The notes beneath the pieces were generated by a model, which searched no databases, was not told the DNA's origin, and saw nothing but the letters and a program-made list of their open reading frames with translations. A stretch of DNA of 64,000 nt from contig NZ_CP053452.2 of the NCBI RefSeq assembly GCF_013128195.2, positions 682,001-746,000 of the forward strand, read 5' to 3'. This DNA is from Frigoriglobus tundricola (GTDB lineage: Bacteria; Planctomycetota; Planctomycetia; Gemmatales; Gemmataceae). Made by a program: the position numbers and the translations under genes. The first letter of the stretch is position 1, and the number at the start of each line of letters is the position of its first letter. This document shows, piece by piece, positions 50,896-59,524 of the stretch.

Positions 50896-52053
50896 TCACT
50901 TCTTCGGCGCGTTCAGCACGAACAGGTATGTGGTGAAATTGCGGTGCATTGCCATGTAGGCCTCTTCACTACCGCGTGGGGCGGAGGCGAATTGGAGCTT
51001 GTGCCGGGTCATGTGTCGAACCAGATCGGCCACGGTCAGGCCCTCGGCCGCCCACTTCGGATCGATCAAACCGTTCGCGGTGGTGCCCTTCATCGCCTTG
51101 ATCGCGTTCGCCATCCGGTTGAGGAACCGACGGGCGGCGGCGGCTTCTTCAAACGGCAGGTTCTTTACAACAGACCCGGCCGAGTCTTGAACACGCTGGA
51201 ACGTCGCTTCCAGTTTCGTCAGCTTGGCCATCTCGGGCGCCTTTCCGGCCTGCACCGAAACCGCAGCCGCAGTGAAATCCCGCTCCAGTTCCGGTCGGAG
51301 GGCCGCCAGGACCGGGTTATCGAACGCCGTCGGGAACGGCAGGTTTCCGGCCCGCCGAGCGTAGTTCAGTAGGTCCGCTGCCGGCGGGCCGGCGAACCGC
51401 ATGTCGTCCATTTGCAGGGGGGGAATGTAAGCCGCCGGCCCTTTGGCCCCCTTGGCCTCCACTCGAACGATTTCGTTGAGCAGTTCATTCAACGCGGCCC
51501 CGGAGGTCACCTCCGACGGGTTCGCCACATCCAGAGCCTTACGCAGATCGGGCGGCGGGGGTTGGATGACGGAACCCGACGCGGCGGCAACCCCCTTCTC
51601 GTAATTGTTCTGATCGGAGATTTGTGCCTTCACGTCGGGCAACGACGCCTCACGCTGGGCCTTGACGAGCGCCCGTTCGGCCGCTTGAACGAGATCGGGC
51701 CGGACCTGCGCCCCGCCCGTCATGTACGACCCGCCCTGCTGGTAGATCGGCACGGACGGAACGTACGGGTTGTACCCCGAAAGGAAGATCGGCGGGGCGA
51801 TACCCGAGTAGTAGGAGCGCGTTCCGTAACTGAAACTGCCCAACGATGTGTTGAAGTTGTACTGCTGCCCGTACTGGTAGTTAAAGCGCGGAAGCGCGAA
51901 GAACGGATTGGCCGGTCCGAAAACCGGCGCACCAAAGTTGTACCCGTAATTGTACCCGGCCCCGTATCGGTACCCGAACTGAGCCGAAGACACGGCCGGA
52001 GTGGCGAGAACGCCCGCACCACCGAGCAGGAGCAGAACCAGCAGGCGAGTCAT
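50896..52053 (-). CDS. Exported Gly/Tyr-rich protein
   Basis: ATG at 52051-52053 begins MTRLLVLLLLGGAGVLATPA, a signal peptide; the longer upstream frame has no signal. The 385-residue product has a Gly/Tyr/Phe-rich region (residues about 25-95: YRYGAGYNYGYNFGAP, FNYQYGQQYNFNT) and a helical C-terminal part (LVQAAERALVKAQREASLPD, LNELLNEIVRVEAKGAKGPA, AAARRFLNRMANAIKAMKGT). It is likely a cell-surface protein; no enzyme motif is visible. Confidence 0.7.
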   Translation of the reverse strand: MTRLLVLLLLGGAGVLATPAVSSAQFGYRYGAGYNYGYNFGAPVFGPANPFFALPRFNYQYGQQYNFNTSLGSFSYGTRSYYSGIAPPIFLSGYNPYVPSVPIYQQGGSYMTGGAQVRPDLVQAAERALVKAQREASLPDVKAQISDQNNYEKGVAAASGSVIQPPPPDLRKALDVANPSEVTSGAALNELLNEIVRVEAKGAKGPAAYIPPLQMDDMRFAGPPAADLLNYARRAGNLPFPTAFDNPVLAALRPELERDFTAAAVSVQAGKAPEMAKLTKLEATFQRVQDSAGSVVKNLPFEEAAAARRFLNRMANAIKAMKGTTANGLIDPKWAAEGLTVADLVRHMTRHKLQFASAPRGSEEAYMAMHRNFTTYLFVLNAPKK

Positions 52054-52221
52054 GTTGCACCGGTTGTTAGGTTGCGCTCGGCTCCGCCTCGCGTCTGACA
52101 GATATTCGCTTAGTCGCACCACGCCTTACAGCGCTCCGCCACCGATTCGTCGAGGCGGCGTACGGTTTTCGCACGGCATTTGACGTCCGGGCGCCCGACG
52201 GGCGTTCCGTATCCATTCAGT

Positions 52222-53520
52222 TTACTTCTTCGGTGGGGCCGGCGGAAGCTCTCCCGCCGGTACCAGTTTCCGCCACTCCGCCTGGGCTCGCGCGGCGTCG
52301 GCGGCCGTTCCATCGGGCTTGTACGGGATCGATTTTCCTTGTGGCACCAGTCGGACGAGGTGCCACGCCGAGAGGTTCCGGATGCCCGGTTTCTCGTGCG
52401 CCAAATAGTCGATGAGCACCTCGTAGGTTTCCGGCGCGCGGGTCTCTGCCGCGGAGAAGCCGAAGAGCAGTTGCATCACGATCTTCGCTTCTGCGGGGGT
52501 CAGGCCGCGGGCGGTCGTGAGCGTCTGGTACAGCCGCTGGTCCTGTCCGGCACAGCGCCCCAGCCAGTGGCGCAGGACGGTAATGCCGAAGTCCCACTCC
52601 TCCAACGTCTTCGCCGCGCTCAGTGACTTGGCGAGTTCGACCAGGGCGTCTTGAGCGCCCAGAGTAACGAGTGCGACGCGCTGTTCGGCGGGGTCTTTCG
52701 ATTCGAGAAACCGCTCAATTGCGACCGGGCCGTCCTGAGCCCGTGCGGCGCGAAATTTCTCGACCGCGGCGGCCACGTTCTTACCCACAGTGGTCAGATT
52801 CGCGTCCGGTTCGGCCCAGTCCGGCAGTGCGGTCAACTTCTTCGGTTGAGCCTTGCCGCCCGTCACGCTGTCCCACTCCAGCACCGCCGGACCGGGTGGG
52901 GCGTTGAGCGCCACGGTCGTATCGCCGCTCGTGACACGCGCCGACCCTTTCAACACCAGTAGCACAAGCGATGCCACCGGGGCGGGCGGCTTCTCGGTTC
53001 CCTTCGGGTCCGCCACCCGGAAGCGGGCGCCGGACGGCCAGCGCCCGCACAGCTCAACCGCGACACGTGCCCCCGGTTCGTCGAGAGTGATGGTCCACAA
53101 CTGGTCCGCGAACTGCACCGCCACGACCGCAGCGCCCCGCGGTTTCTTGTTGGTGAGATCGACGCGCCCGCGGTCGAGCGTCAGGCCGAGATCGGCGCCC
53201 TTTTGCGCTCCGCCTAGAACGAGGGCCGTTTCCAGGATGGGGAGCGGCGACCGGTTGTCGTAGTCCGCGAGCGACTTCACTGCGACCGAACCGTCGCTCG
53301 ATTCCAGCGACGCACCGGGCAGGGCCAAAAGCAAGTCGCCGGCCGAGAGATCCGCTCCGGCGGGAAGCACCTTGAAAGCGGTTTCGTTCGCGGGCCGCAC
53401 GGAGAACGTGCCCGCCGCCGACGTGACCTTCGCGACCGTCCTCTCCGTGCGTTCGGGCTGGGCCGAAGCCGCGCCGGCAGCCAGGACGAGAGCGACGATA
53501 GACCCGAGTCGCATCGGCAT
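52222..53520 (-). CDS. Exported FecR-like protein
   Basis: A 432-residue protein with a signal peptide (IVALVLAAGAASA). Residues about 28-130 resemble a FecR-type beta domain (AKVTSAAGTFSVRPANETAF, LPAGADLSAGDLLLALPGAS, SDGSVAVKSLADYD, LGLTLDRGRVDLTNKKP). A helical, HEAT-like C-terminus follows (IERFLESKDPAEQRVALVTL, LEEWDFGITVLRHWLGRCAG, YEVLIDYLAHEKPGIRNLSA). The role in signalling or surface assembly is unproven. Confidence 0.65.
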   Translation of the reverse strand: MPMRLGSIVALVLAAGAASAQPERTERTVAKVTSAAGTFSVRPANETAFKVLPAGADLSAGDLLLALPGASLESSDGSVAVKSLADYDNRSPLPILETALVLGGAQKGADLGLTLDRGRVDLTNKKPRGAAVVAVQFADQLWTITLDEPGARVAVELCGRWPSGARFRVADPKGTEKPPAPVASLVLLVLKGSARVTSGDTTVALNAPPGPAVLEWDSVTGGKAQPKKLTALPDWAEPDANLTTVGKNVAAAVEKFRAARAQDGPVAIERFLESKDPAEQRVALVTLGAQDALVELAKSLSAAKTLEEWDFGITVLRHWLGRCAGQDQRLYQTLTTARGLTPAEAKIVMQLLFGFSAAETRAPETYEVLIDYLAHEKPGIRNLSAWHLVRLVPQGKSIPYKPDGTAADAARAQAEWRKLVPAGELPPAPPKK

Positions 53521-53555
53521 GGAACACCACTGATTGGAGTCTCAAGTCATCAGGT

Positions 53556-53611
53556 CTCAAGTCGTAAAGCCGAGAACCAAGTCCTCTCTGCTCTTAGCTT
53601 TACGACTTGAG
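53556..53611. terminator. 15-base perfect hairpin between two minus-strand genes
   Basis: CTCAAGTCGTAAAGC (53556-53570) pairs perfectly with GCTTTACGACTTGAG (53597-53611), with a 26-base loop. It lies between the quinone-oxidoreductase stop and the FecR-like start. Part of the left arm (GTCTCAAGTC) is repeated in direct orientation just upstream (about 53538). It may be a terminator or a small mobile repeat. Confidence 0.5.
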
Positions 53612-53656
53612 CCGGACTGAACAATCGAAACGGATCGGAGCCCAGACACCGCACGC

Positions 53657-54679
53657 TTATGCTGCCGGCAGAATGACGATCTTTCCAGTGAGAGTGCCGC
53701 TCTTTCGGAGCGTGTTTTCTTCCTGAAGGGTGTGCGCGTCGGCCGTTCGCGCGAGCGGGAACCGGGCACCGATCAGCGCCCGGAGCTTCCCCTCCGACAG
53801 CCACCGGTTGATGTTCTCCGCGCACGCCACCTGCTCGCCGGCCGTCATGTTGAACATGGCGAACCCGACGAGCGACAACCCTTTGACGTAGAACGGGCCG
53901 TTGGGCAGCACCGGCCGCGCCGCGCGCCCGGCCATCACCACGATGCGTCCGCGTGGGGCCATCAGATCAACGGTCCGGTCGAAATCGGTCGGCGGGACCG
54001 TTTCGAACCACACGTCGATGCCCGCACCGGCGGTGGCGTCCTTTACCCGCGCCGCAACGTCGTCCGTTTTGTAGTTAACGACACAGTCGGCACCGAGTTC
54101 CGTCGCGAGTCTCGCTTTCTCGTCGCTTCCGACCGTGCAAATAACTTTCGTGCCCGCGGCTTTGGCCATCTGCACGACCATCGAGCCGACGCCGCCGGTT
54201 CCGCCGTTGACGAAAACAGTTTCCTGCCGGCCCATGTCCGGTAGTCGCTGTGTCAGTTTCGCGCGCTGGAACAGACCGAGGTGTGCCGTGATGCCGACCA
54301 GCGCACATGCTGCCGCTTGGTCGTCCGCGACCCCGTTCGGCGTGTGGTAGGCCCACTTCTCCTCGACGCAGACGAACTCCGCGCACGTCCCCTGCCGACC
54401 GAGTAACCCCTGGTTGCTCCCCCACACCCGATCGCCCGCCCGGAAATACTTCACGTCCGGTCCGACCGCGTCCACCACTCCGGCGAAGTCGGTGCCGGTA
54501 ATGGCCGGTTTCGGCAGCGGCATCGGTGCCGCACCGCTCCGAATGTATGTGTCAATCGGGTTAATGGAGGCCGCCAGGACCCGGACCCGCACCTCGTCCC
54601 CTTTGGGTTCGGGCGTCTGCAGGTCGCCCACGCGGATTACATCGGGGGCACCAGTGGTGTCGAAGAACGCGGCTTTCAT
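53657..54679 (-). CDS. NADPH:quinone oxidoreductase-like zinc-free alcohol dehydrogenase (MDR)
   Basis: ATG at 54677-54679 begins MKAAFFDTTGAPDVIRVGDL. The 340-residue product has the GroES-like domain (VRVRVLAASINPIDTYIRSG, ITGTDFAGVVDAVGPDVKYF) and Rossmann domain (VFVNGGTGGVGSMVVQMAKA, KVICTVGSDEKARLATELGA, VVMAGRAARPVLPNGPFYVK). The zinc ligands of alcohol dehydrogenases are absent, as in quinone reductases. It is divergent from the phenylalanine hydroxylase gene. Confidence 0.85.
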   Translation of the reverse strand: MKAAFFDTTGAPDVIRVGDLQTPEPKGDEVRVRVLAASINPIDTYIRSGAAPMPLPKPAITGTDFAGVVDAVGPDVKYFRAGDRVWGSNQGLLGRQGTCAEFVCVEEKWAYHTPNGVADDQAAACALVGITAHLGLFQRAKLTQRLPDMGRQETVFVNGGTGGVGSMVVQMAKAAGTKVICTVGSDEKARLATELGADCVVNYKTDDVAARVKDATAGAGIDVWFETVPPTDFDRTVDLMAPRGRIVVMAGRAARPVLPNGPFYVKGLSLVGFAMFNMTAGEQVACAENINRWLSEGKLRALIGARFPLARTADAHTLQEENTLRKSGTLTGKIVILPAA

Positions 54680-54846
54680 GTTGGGCTCAATTTCGAGGCG
54701 GTGCCGGGCGCTTGGGTCCTTGAGAACTGCGAACGCGCGCCGATGTGGGCACTTCCCGTACACGATAGAATAAGTTGTAGCGGTGCCGCGGTCACGCGGT
54801 TCCGGTAGTTTCCTCTCCCACGACCGGACGCACGCGAGGGCTTTCG

Positions 54847-55746
54847 ATGAACGCGCCGCCAAACCCGCTGGTTCAGTACGGGGCGGTCATCGACGCCCAG
54901 GAGATGGTTGCCCCTCCGGACACGACCGAACTCGAACTGGAGCCGGGCCACCCCGGCGAACACGACCCCGAGTACATTCGGCGCCGGCAAGAACTGTTCG
55001 CTCTCTGTCGCCGGCACCGCCTCGAACACCTCGGGCCGCCGCTCGTGGAATACACGCCAGCAGAGACCCGCGTGTGGCGCGAGGTGTCGCCCAGGCTGCA
55101 CGAGTTGCACAACCGGCACGCCTGCGCGCTGTATCTGACGGCGAAGAAAGATCTTGCGATCACGGAGGACGAGATCCCGCAGTTGAAAACGATCAGCGAG
55201 CGTCTCGAGCGCGAAACCAACATGCACCTCGTCCCGGCGGAAGGTGCCCTGCCCTACCGGACGTTTTACGAATACATCGCGCAGCGCGGGTTCCCGGTCA
55301 CGCAGTTCATCCGGCACGGCTCGCACCCGGAGTTCACGCCGGAACCGGACATGATCCACGACTGCCTCGGTCACGTTCCGCCGCTGATGAACCAGGACTA
55401 CGCCGAGTTGCTCACGCTCATCGGCAAGGCCGCCGCGACCACGCCCCACGGCGACCAGGTCCTCGCGCTGAAGCGGTTCAGCTGGTTCAGCATCGAGTTC
55501 GGGCTGATGGAGGAACACGGCGAAACGAAGGTGTTCGGCGCGGGTATCCTTTCGAGTACGGGCGAGATCCCGCACTCCCTGTTCTCGCCGCACGCCACCC
55601 GGCGGCCGTTCGTGACCGATACGGTGATCGCCACCGACTACGACCCGTCTCAAATGCAGAAGGACTTTTTCATCGCCCCGTCGCTGCCGTTCCTGCGGCG
55701 CGAACTGGAATCGCTGGTGCGGCGGTTCAATATCCCGGTGCTCTAA
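54847..55746 (+). CDS. phhA: Phenylalanine 4-monooxygenase
   Basis: A 299-residue protein of the aromatic amino acid hydroxylase family. The 2-His-1-Glu iron site is visible: His171 and His176 in PDMIHDCLGHVPPL and Glu217 in FSWFSIEFGLMEE. The pterin-side stretch VPAEGALPYRTFYEYIAQRG and FSPHATRRPFVTDTVIATDY agree. It hydroxylates phenylalanine to tyrosine with a reduced pterin. HPPD and homogentisate dioxygenase follow on the same strand, so it opens a phenylalanine/tyrosine degradation cluster. It is slightly longer than typical bacterial enzymes because of an N-terminal extension. Confidence 0.93.
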   Translation: MNAPPNPLVQYGAVIDAQEMVAPPDTTELELEPGHPGEHDPEYIRRRQELFALCRRHRLEHLGPPLVEYTPAETRVWREVSPRLHELHNRHACALYLTAKKDLAITEDEIPQLKTISERLERETNMHLVPAEGALPYRTFYEYIAQRGFPVTQFIRHGSHPEFTPEPDMIHDCLGHVPPLMNQDYAELLTLIGKAAATTPHGDQVLALKRFSWFSIEFGLMEEHGETKVFGAGILSSTGEIPHSLFSPHATRRPFVTDTVIATDYDPSQMQKDFFIAPSLPFLRRELESLVRRFNIPVL

Positions 55747-55760
55747 CAGAGAAGAGTTTG

Positions 55761-55864
55761 ATCCGCAGATTTCACAGATGCACGCAGATTAACAGACACA
55801 ACAATCCCGAGGATTACCGTGCCGTCTGTTTTCCAATCTGCGTCTATCTGTGTAATCTGTGGAT
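55761..55864. repeat. MITE-like inverted repeat, CAGATT type
   Basis: A 30-base arm at 55761-55790 and a 30-base arm at 55835-55864 are reverse complements at 26 of 30 positions; both contain several CAGATT/AATCTG units. About 45 bases separate them. The same words reappear, degenerate, near 60761-60890. It lies between the hydroxylase and HPPD genes and looks like a non-coding dispersed repeat. Confidence 0.6.
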
Positions 55865-55884
55865 GAAAATCTTTGGGATCTCAC

Positions 55885-56985
55885 ATGACAGACATTCCGC
55901 TTCGGAAGATCGACCACATCCGGTTCTTCGTGGGCAACGCCCGGCAGAGCGCGTTCTTCTACCGGAACGCGTTCGGGTTCGACGTGATCGCCTACGCCGG
56001 CCTGGAAACGAAAGTGAAGCACGAGGCCGGGTACGTGCTGAAGCAGGGCGAGATCACGTTCGTGCTGACGTCGCCGCTGTCCGAGCAGCACCCGGAGTCC
56101 CGGCGGCTCGTCACCCACGGCGACGGCGTGATGGACATCGCGCTCGACGTGCCCGACGTGCGGGCCGCGTTCGAAGAGACCGTGAAGCGCGGCGCGGCGC
56201 CGGTCCGGCCCCCGGAGGCGCTCGAGGACGACAGCGGCGTGTTCGAGACGGCGAGCATCCGCGCCTACGGCGACACGACGCACACGTTCATCAACCGCGA
56301 CCGGTACCGCGGGGTGTTCGCGCCGGGCTACCGGCCGATCGACCCGGAGCGCTACCAGACCGCGACCGAGCGCCCGGTGGGCCTCGCGGCGATCGACCAC
56401 GTGGTCGCGAACGTCGAAGAGGGGAAGATGAACGAGTGGGTCGAGTTCTACCGCAAGGTGCTCGGCTTCAACCAGCTCGTCTCGTTCGACGACAAGGACA
56501 TCAGCACCGAGTACTCGGCGCTCATGTCGAAGGTGGTGCAGAACGGCACCGGGCGGATCAAGTTCCCGATCAACGAGCCGGCCGCGGCCAAGCGCCGCAG
56601 CCAGATCGACGAGTACCTCCAGTTCTACGGCGGGCCGGGCGTCCAGCACATCGCGCTCATCACCGGCGACATCGTGAAGACCGTCCGCGCGATGCGTGCG
56701 AACGACGTGTCGTTCCTCCGCGTCCCCCGGACGTACTACGACACGCTGTCCGACCGCGTGGGGGCCATCAAGGAGGACGTGGAGGAGCTGGCGGACCTCG
56801 GCATCCTGGTGGACAAGGACGACGAGGGGTACATGCTCCAGATCTTCACGAAGCCCGTCGCCGACCGGCCGACCCTGTTCTTCGAGGTGATCCAGCGCCG
56901 CGGGTCGAAGAGCTTCGGCAAGGGGAACTTCAAGGCGCTGTTCGAGGCGATCGAGCGGGAACAGGACATCCGCGGGACGCTGTGA
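55885..56985 (+). CDS. hppD: 4-hydroxyphenylpyruvate dioxygenase
   Basis: ATG at 55885-55887 is preferred over the TTG four codons upstream. The 366-residue product consists of two VOC (glyoxalase-type) halves: PLRKIDHIRFFVGNARQSAF and LAAIDHVVANVEEGKMNEWV. Iron ligands are His172 (AIDHVVANV), His255 (GVQHIALIT) and Glu334 (LFFEVIQRRG). The C-terminal gate helix (KGNFKALFEAIEREQDIRG) is present. It converts 4-hydroxyphenylpyruvate to homogentisate. Confidence 0.95.
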   Translation: MTDIPLRKIDHIRFFVGNARQSAFFYRNAFGFDVIAYAGLETKVKHEAGYVLKQGEITFVLTSPLSEQHPESRRLVTHGDGVMDIALDVPDVRAAFEETVKRGAAPVRPPEALEDDSGVFETASIRAYGDTTHTFINRDRYRGVFAPGYRPIDPERYQTATERPVGLAAIDHVVANVEEGKMNEWVEFYRKVLGFNQLVSFDDKDISTEYSALMSKVVQNGTGRIKFPINEPAAAKRRSQIDEYLQFYGGPGVQHIALITGDIVKTVRAMRANDVSFLRVPRTYYDTLSDRVGAIKEDVEELADLGILVDKDDEGYMLQIFTKPVADRPTLFFEVIQRRGSKSFGKGNFKALFEAIEREQDIRGTL

Positions 56986-56996
56986 GGAGCGCTGAT

Positions 56997-57566
56997 ATGA
57001 GTGAGGCCACAACGAAGTTGATGACGAGCGACGAGCTGTTCGCGCTACCGCCCAGTAAGCGCGTGGACCGCTGGCTGTTTCGGGGCGAACTCCGGGAGAG
57101 CAAGGTGACCAAGCGCAACCCCCACCACAGCGGTGCGGTTTCCAGCATTACCGCGTTGCTCATCGTGTGGCTCAAGCAGCTCCCCAAGCCGCGAGGGAAG
57201 GTCTATTCGTGCGAAGCGTATTTTCGGCTTCGGAAAGACCCGGAAACCAACGTCGGAATTGACGTGGCGCTGGCCACCCCGGCACAGGCCGCCGCGGTCA
57301 AGAAGAAATCGTGCTTCGTAGACGGGGCGCCCGTAATGGCCGTGGAGGTGTTGTCGCCCAACGACAAACAAAAGGACATCTCCGACGCCATCGAAGAGTA
57401 TCTCGATTGCGGTGTGAAGCAGGTGTGGATTGTGGACACGGTAGCCGAGACGGTCACCGTTTACCGGGCCGACGCCGAACCCGTAATGTACACTCGCTCA
57501 CAAGAACTGCTGGGTGGTGCCGATCTTCCCGGGTTCCGTTGTCCGGTGGCGGAAATCTTCGAGTAA
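56997..57566 (+). CDS. Uma2-family (DUF820) endonuclease-like protein
   Basis: ATG at 56997-56999 follows GAGGAGCG. The 189-residue product shows the Uma2 pattern: MTSDELFALPPSKRVDRWLF, GELRESKVTKRNPHHSGAVS, GIDVALATPA (the PD part), APVMAVEVLSPNDKQKDISD (the ExK-like part), EEYLDCGVKQVWIVDTVAET and VTVYRADAEP. The family has a PD-(D/E)xK nuclease fold and is strongly amplified in planctomycetes; the substrate is unknown. It interrupts the tyrosine-degradation cluster. Confidence 0.85.
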   Translation: MSEATTKLMTSDELFALPPSKRVDRWLFRGELRESKVTKRNPHHSGAVSSITALLIVWLKQLPKPRGKVYSCEAYFRLRKDPETNVGIDVALATPAQAAAVKKKSCFVDGAPVMAVEVLSPNDKQKDISDAIEEYLDCGVKQVWIVDTVAETVTVYRADAEPVMYTRSQELLGGADLPGFRCPVAEIFE

Positions 57567-57571
57567 CCGCA

Positions 57572-57940
57572 ATGACCTACGCCGACCAGCTCGCGGCCCT
57601 CACCGCCTCCGACCCCGTACTCGGCGCGGCGGTCGCCGGCCTGCGGAACCTCGAAGCGATCCTGAAGTGGGCGCCCGGTGCCGGCGTCCCGTTCGCCGGC
57701 ATCGACCTCGTTCAGCAGGACGAGTACAGCTACGACCTGTACCTGCCGCTCCCGGATTCGCGGTGGCTCGTGTTCGGCGTGTCCTGATTCGGGGAACTGG
57801 CGGCGGTCGCCGCCTGGGACCACAAGCCGAGCGCGGACGAGCTGCTCGCCCGGCGCGTCGAACTCGGCTGGAAGCCGACGTGTTCGCTCCTCAAGGACGG
57901 CCCGAAAGTGCTGGGCCACGCCGCCAGGCTCGGCCATTAA
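57572..57940 (+). pseudogene. Hypothetical protein with in-frame TGA
   Basis: From ATG 57572-57574 the frame reads TYADQLAALTASDPVLGAAV, LEAILKWAPGAGVPFAGIDL and YDLYLPLPDSRWLVFGVS, then TGA (57785-57787). It continues in the same frame: FGELAAVAAWDHKPSADELL, ARRVELGWKPTCSLLKDGPK and VLGHAARLGH, then TAA (57938-57940). Both sides look coding. A GGCGGCG/CGCCGCC hairpin begins about 12 bases after the TGA. A point mutation is most likely; recoding is a remote alternative. It starts 5 bases after the Uma2 stop. Confidence 0.55.
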
Positions 57941-57948
57941 AAACCGAT

Positions 57949-58129
57949 TTCACCACAAAGGCACCAAGATCGCACAATGACCCACAAAGAAGCCAGGAAG
58001 AGCTTTCGAAAGAAATTACACGGCAAACGCGATTCCGAAGCGATAAGTGTCTTCCGCGCGGCATTTCCACGTTTTCGTCGTCTGCTTTCTTTGTGACGCT
58101 TTGTGCGAACTTTGTGTCTTTGTGGCGAG
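57949..58129. repeat. Dispersed-type inverted repeat, ACAAAG type
   Basis: TTCACCACAAAGGCACCAAG (57949-57968) is the reverse complement of 58110-58129 at 16 of 20 positions. Nested copies of CACAAAG/CTTTGTG (about 57976 and 58090-58110) extend the match. It fills the gap between the stop-containing gene and homogentisate dioxygenase. It differs from the CAGATT-type repeat at 55761. Confidence 0.55.
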
Positions 58130-58148
58130 ATGTTCTGGAGGCTGAATC

Positions 58149-59318
58149 GTGCCACACTACCTCTCCCGCGGCAGCGTCCCGAAGAAGCGGCACACCGCAC
58201 ACCGCACGGCGCCGGGCTTCAAGAACGAGGGCATCTTCTACGAAGAAGTCATCACCACGCAGGGCTTCTCGCGCGCGTACTCGATCACGTACCACCTCCG
58301 CCCGCCGACGCGCGTGAAACACATCGAGGCCGCCGGACCCATCGCCGTCGAAGCGGCCGAACAGCCGGTGCTGCGGCACCACCACCTCAAGAGCGGAACC
58401 ATTCCCGTCTCCGGCGACCCGGTGACGGGCCGCGTGCCGATGTTCACCAACTCCGACGTGACGCTCTGGCGGTGCCGACCGGCGCAGCCCCAGGCGGAAC
58501 TGTTCCGCAACGCGGTCGCGGACGAGGTCGTGTTCGTCCACAAGGGCAGCGGCCGGTTGCTCACGCACTTCGGCGTGCTACCGGTCAAGCCGTTCGACTA
58601 CGTCGTGATCCCGCGCTGCACCACGTACAAGTTCGAATTTGACACGGCCGTGCAGCCCGACCTGCTCGTGGTCGAGGCGGCCGGACAGATCGACGTCCCG
58701 CCGAAGTACCTGAACCACGACGGTCAGCTCCGGCTCGGCGCGCCGTACTCCGAACGAGACCTGCACGGACCCACCGACCTGTTTGTGATCGACGACGAGA
58801 ACGACACGCCGGTTCTCATCAAGGACGGCTCCCGCCTCTCGCGGTACGTTCTCGCCGGCCACCCGTTCGACGTGATCGGCTGGGACGGGCAGGTGTACCC
58901 GTTCACGTTCAACGCCGACGACTTCGAGCCGATCACGGGCACGATCCACCAGCCGCCGCCGATCCACCTCACCTTCGAGACCCCGGGCTTCGTCCTCTGC
59001 ACGTTCGCCCCGCGGATGCTCGACACGCACCCGGACGCGATCAAGGTGCCCTACGCGCACAGCAACGTGGAGAGCGACGAGGTGCTGTACTACGTCCGCG
59101 GGAAGTTCGGCAGCCGGCGCGGGGTGGAGGAGGCGTCGTTCACGCTGCACCCGCACGGCATCCCGCACGGCCCGCACCCGGGAACCATCGTGGCGAGCCG
59201 CGACATGAAATGGACCGACGAACTGGCGGTGATGGTGGACACGTTCCGCCCGCTGTTCGTGACGAAGCAGGCGATGGCCCTCGACGACCCGAAGTACCCG
59301 TTCTCCTGGCTCGATTGA
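58149..59318 (+). CDS. hmgA: Homogentisate 1,2-dioxygenase
   Basis: GTG at 58149-58151 opens a 389-residue cupin protein. It has MPHYLSRGSVPKKRHTAHRT, ADEVVFVHKGSGRLLTHFGV (first cupin), YVVIPRCTTYKFEFDT, VPYAHSNVESDEVLYYVRGK and TLHPHGIPHGPHPGTI, in which the iron-binding His and Glu residues cluster. It cleaves the ring of homogentisate to maleylacetoacetate. The isomerase and fumarylacetoacetase needed next are not in this window. Confidence 0.92.
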   Translation: MPHYLSRGSVPKKRHTAHRTAPGFKNEGIFYEEVITTQGFSRAYSITYHLRPPTRVKHIEAAGPIAVEAAEQPVLRHHHLKSGTIPVSGDPVTGRVPMFTNSDVTLWRCRPAQPQAELFRNAVADEVVFVHKGSGRLLTHFGVLPVKPFDYVVIPRCTTYKFEFDTAVQPDLLVVEAAGQIDVPPKYLNHDGQLRLGAPYSERDLHGPTDLFVIDDENDTPVLIKDGSRLSRYVLAGHPFDVIGWDGQVYPFTFNADDFEPITGTIHQPPPIHLTFETPGFVLCTFAPRMLDTHPDAIKVPYAHSNVESDEVLYYVRGKFGSRRGVEEASFTLHPHGIPHGPHPGTIVASRDMKWTDELAVMVDTFRPLFVTKQAMALDDPKYPFSWLD

Positions 59319-59524
59319 ACGCTCGGCGGGCGGCCTCATGTTCCGTTCTGTTTTCCTTTTGTAGCCTTCGGCACAGACGTTGCTACAATCGCGTTCGTCG
59401 TCGGGTCGCGCTCGCAACCGCATTGAGGAAGCGAGAGCGGCCCGATAACCGTTGCGCGTGTTAACTCGAAGGGTCACTCGCGGTATCAGGCTGCGGTGCC
59501 GATCTTCCCCCGAAGCGAGGCGTT

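Noticed and set aside
54783..57566. One very long plus-strand frame covering the hydroxylase, HPPD and Uma2 region
   Set aside because: Only its last 189 codons (Uma2) are coding; the rest is an out-of-frame shadow of phhA and hppD.
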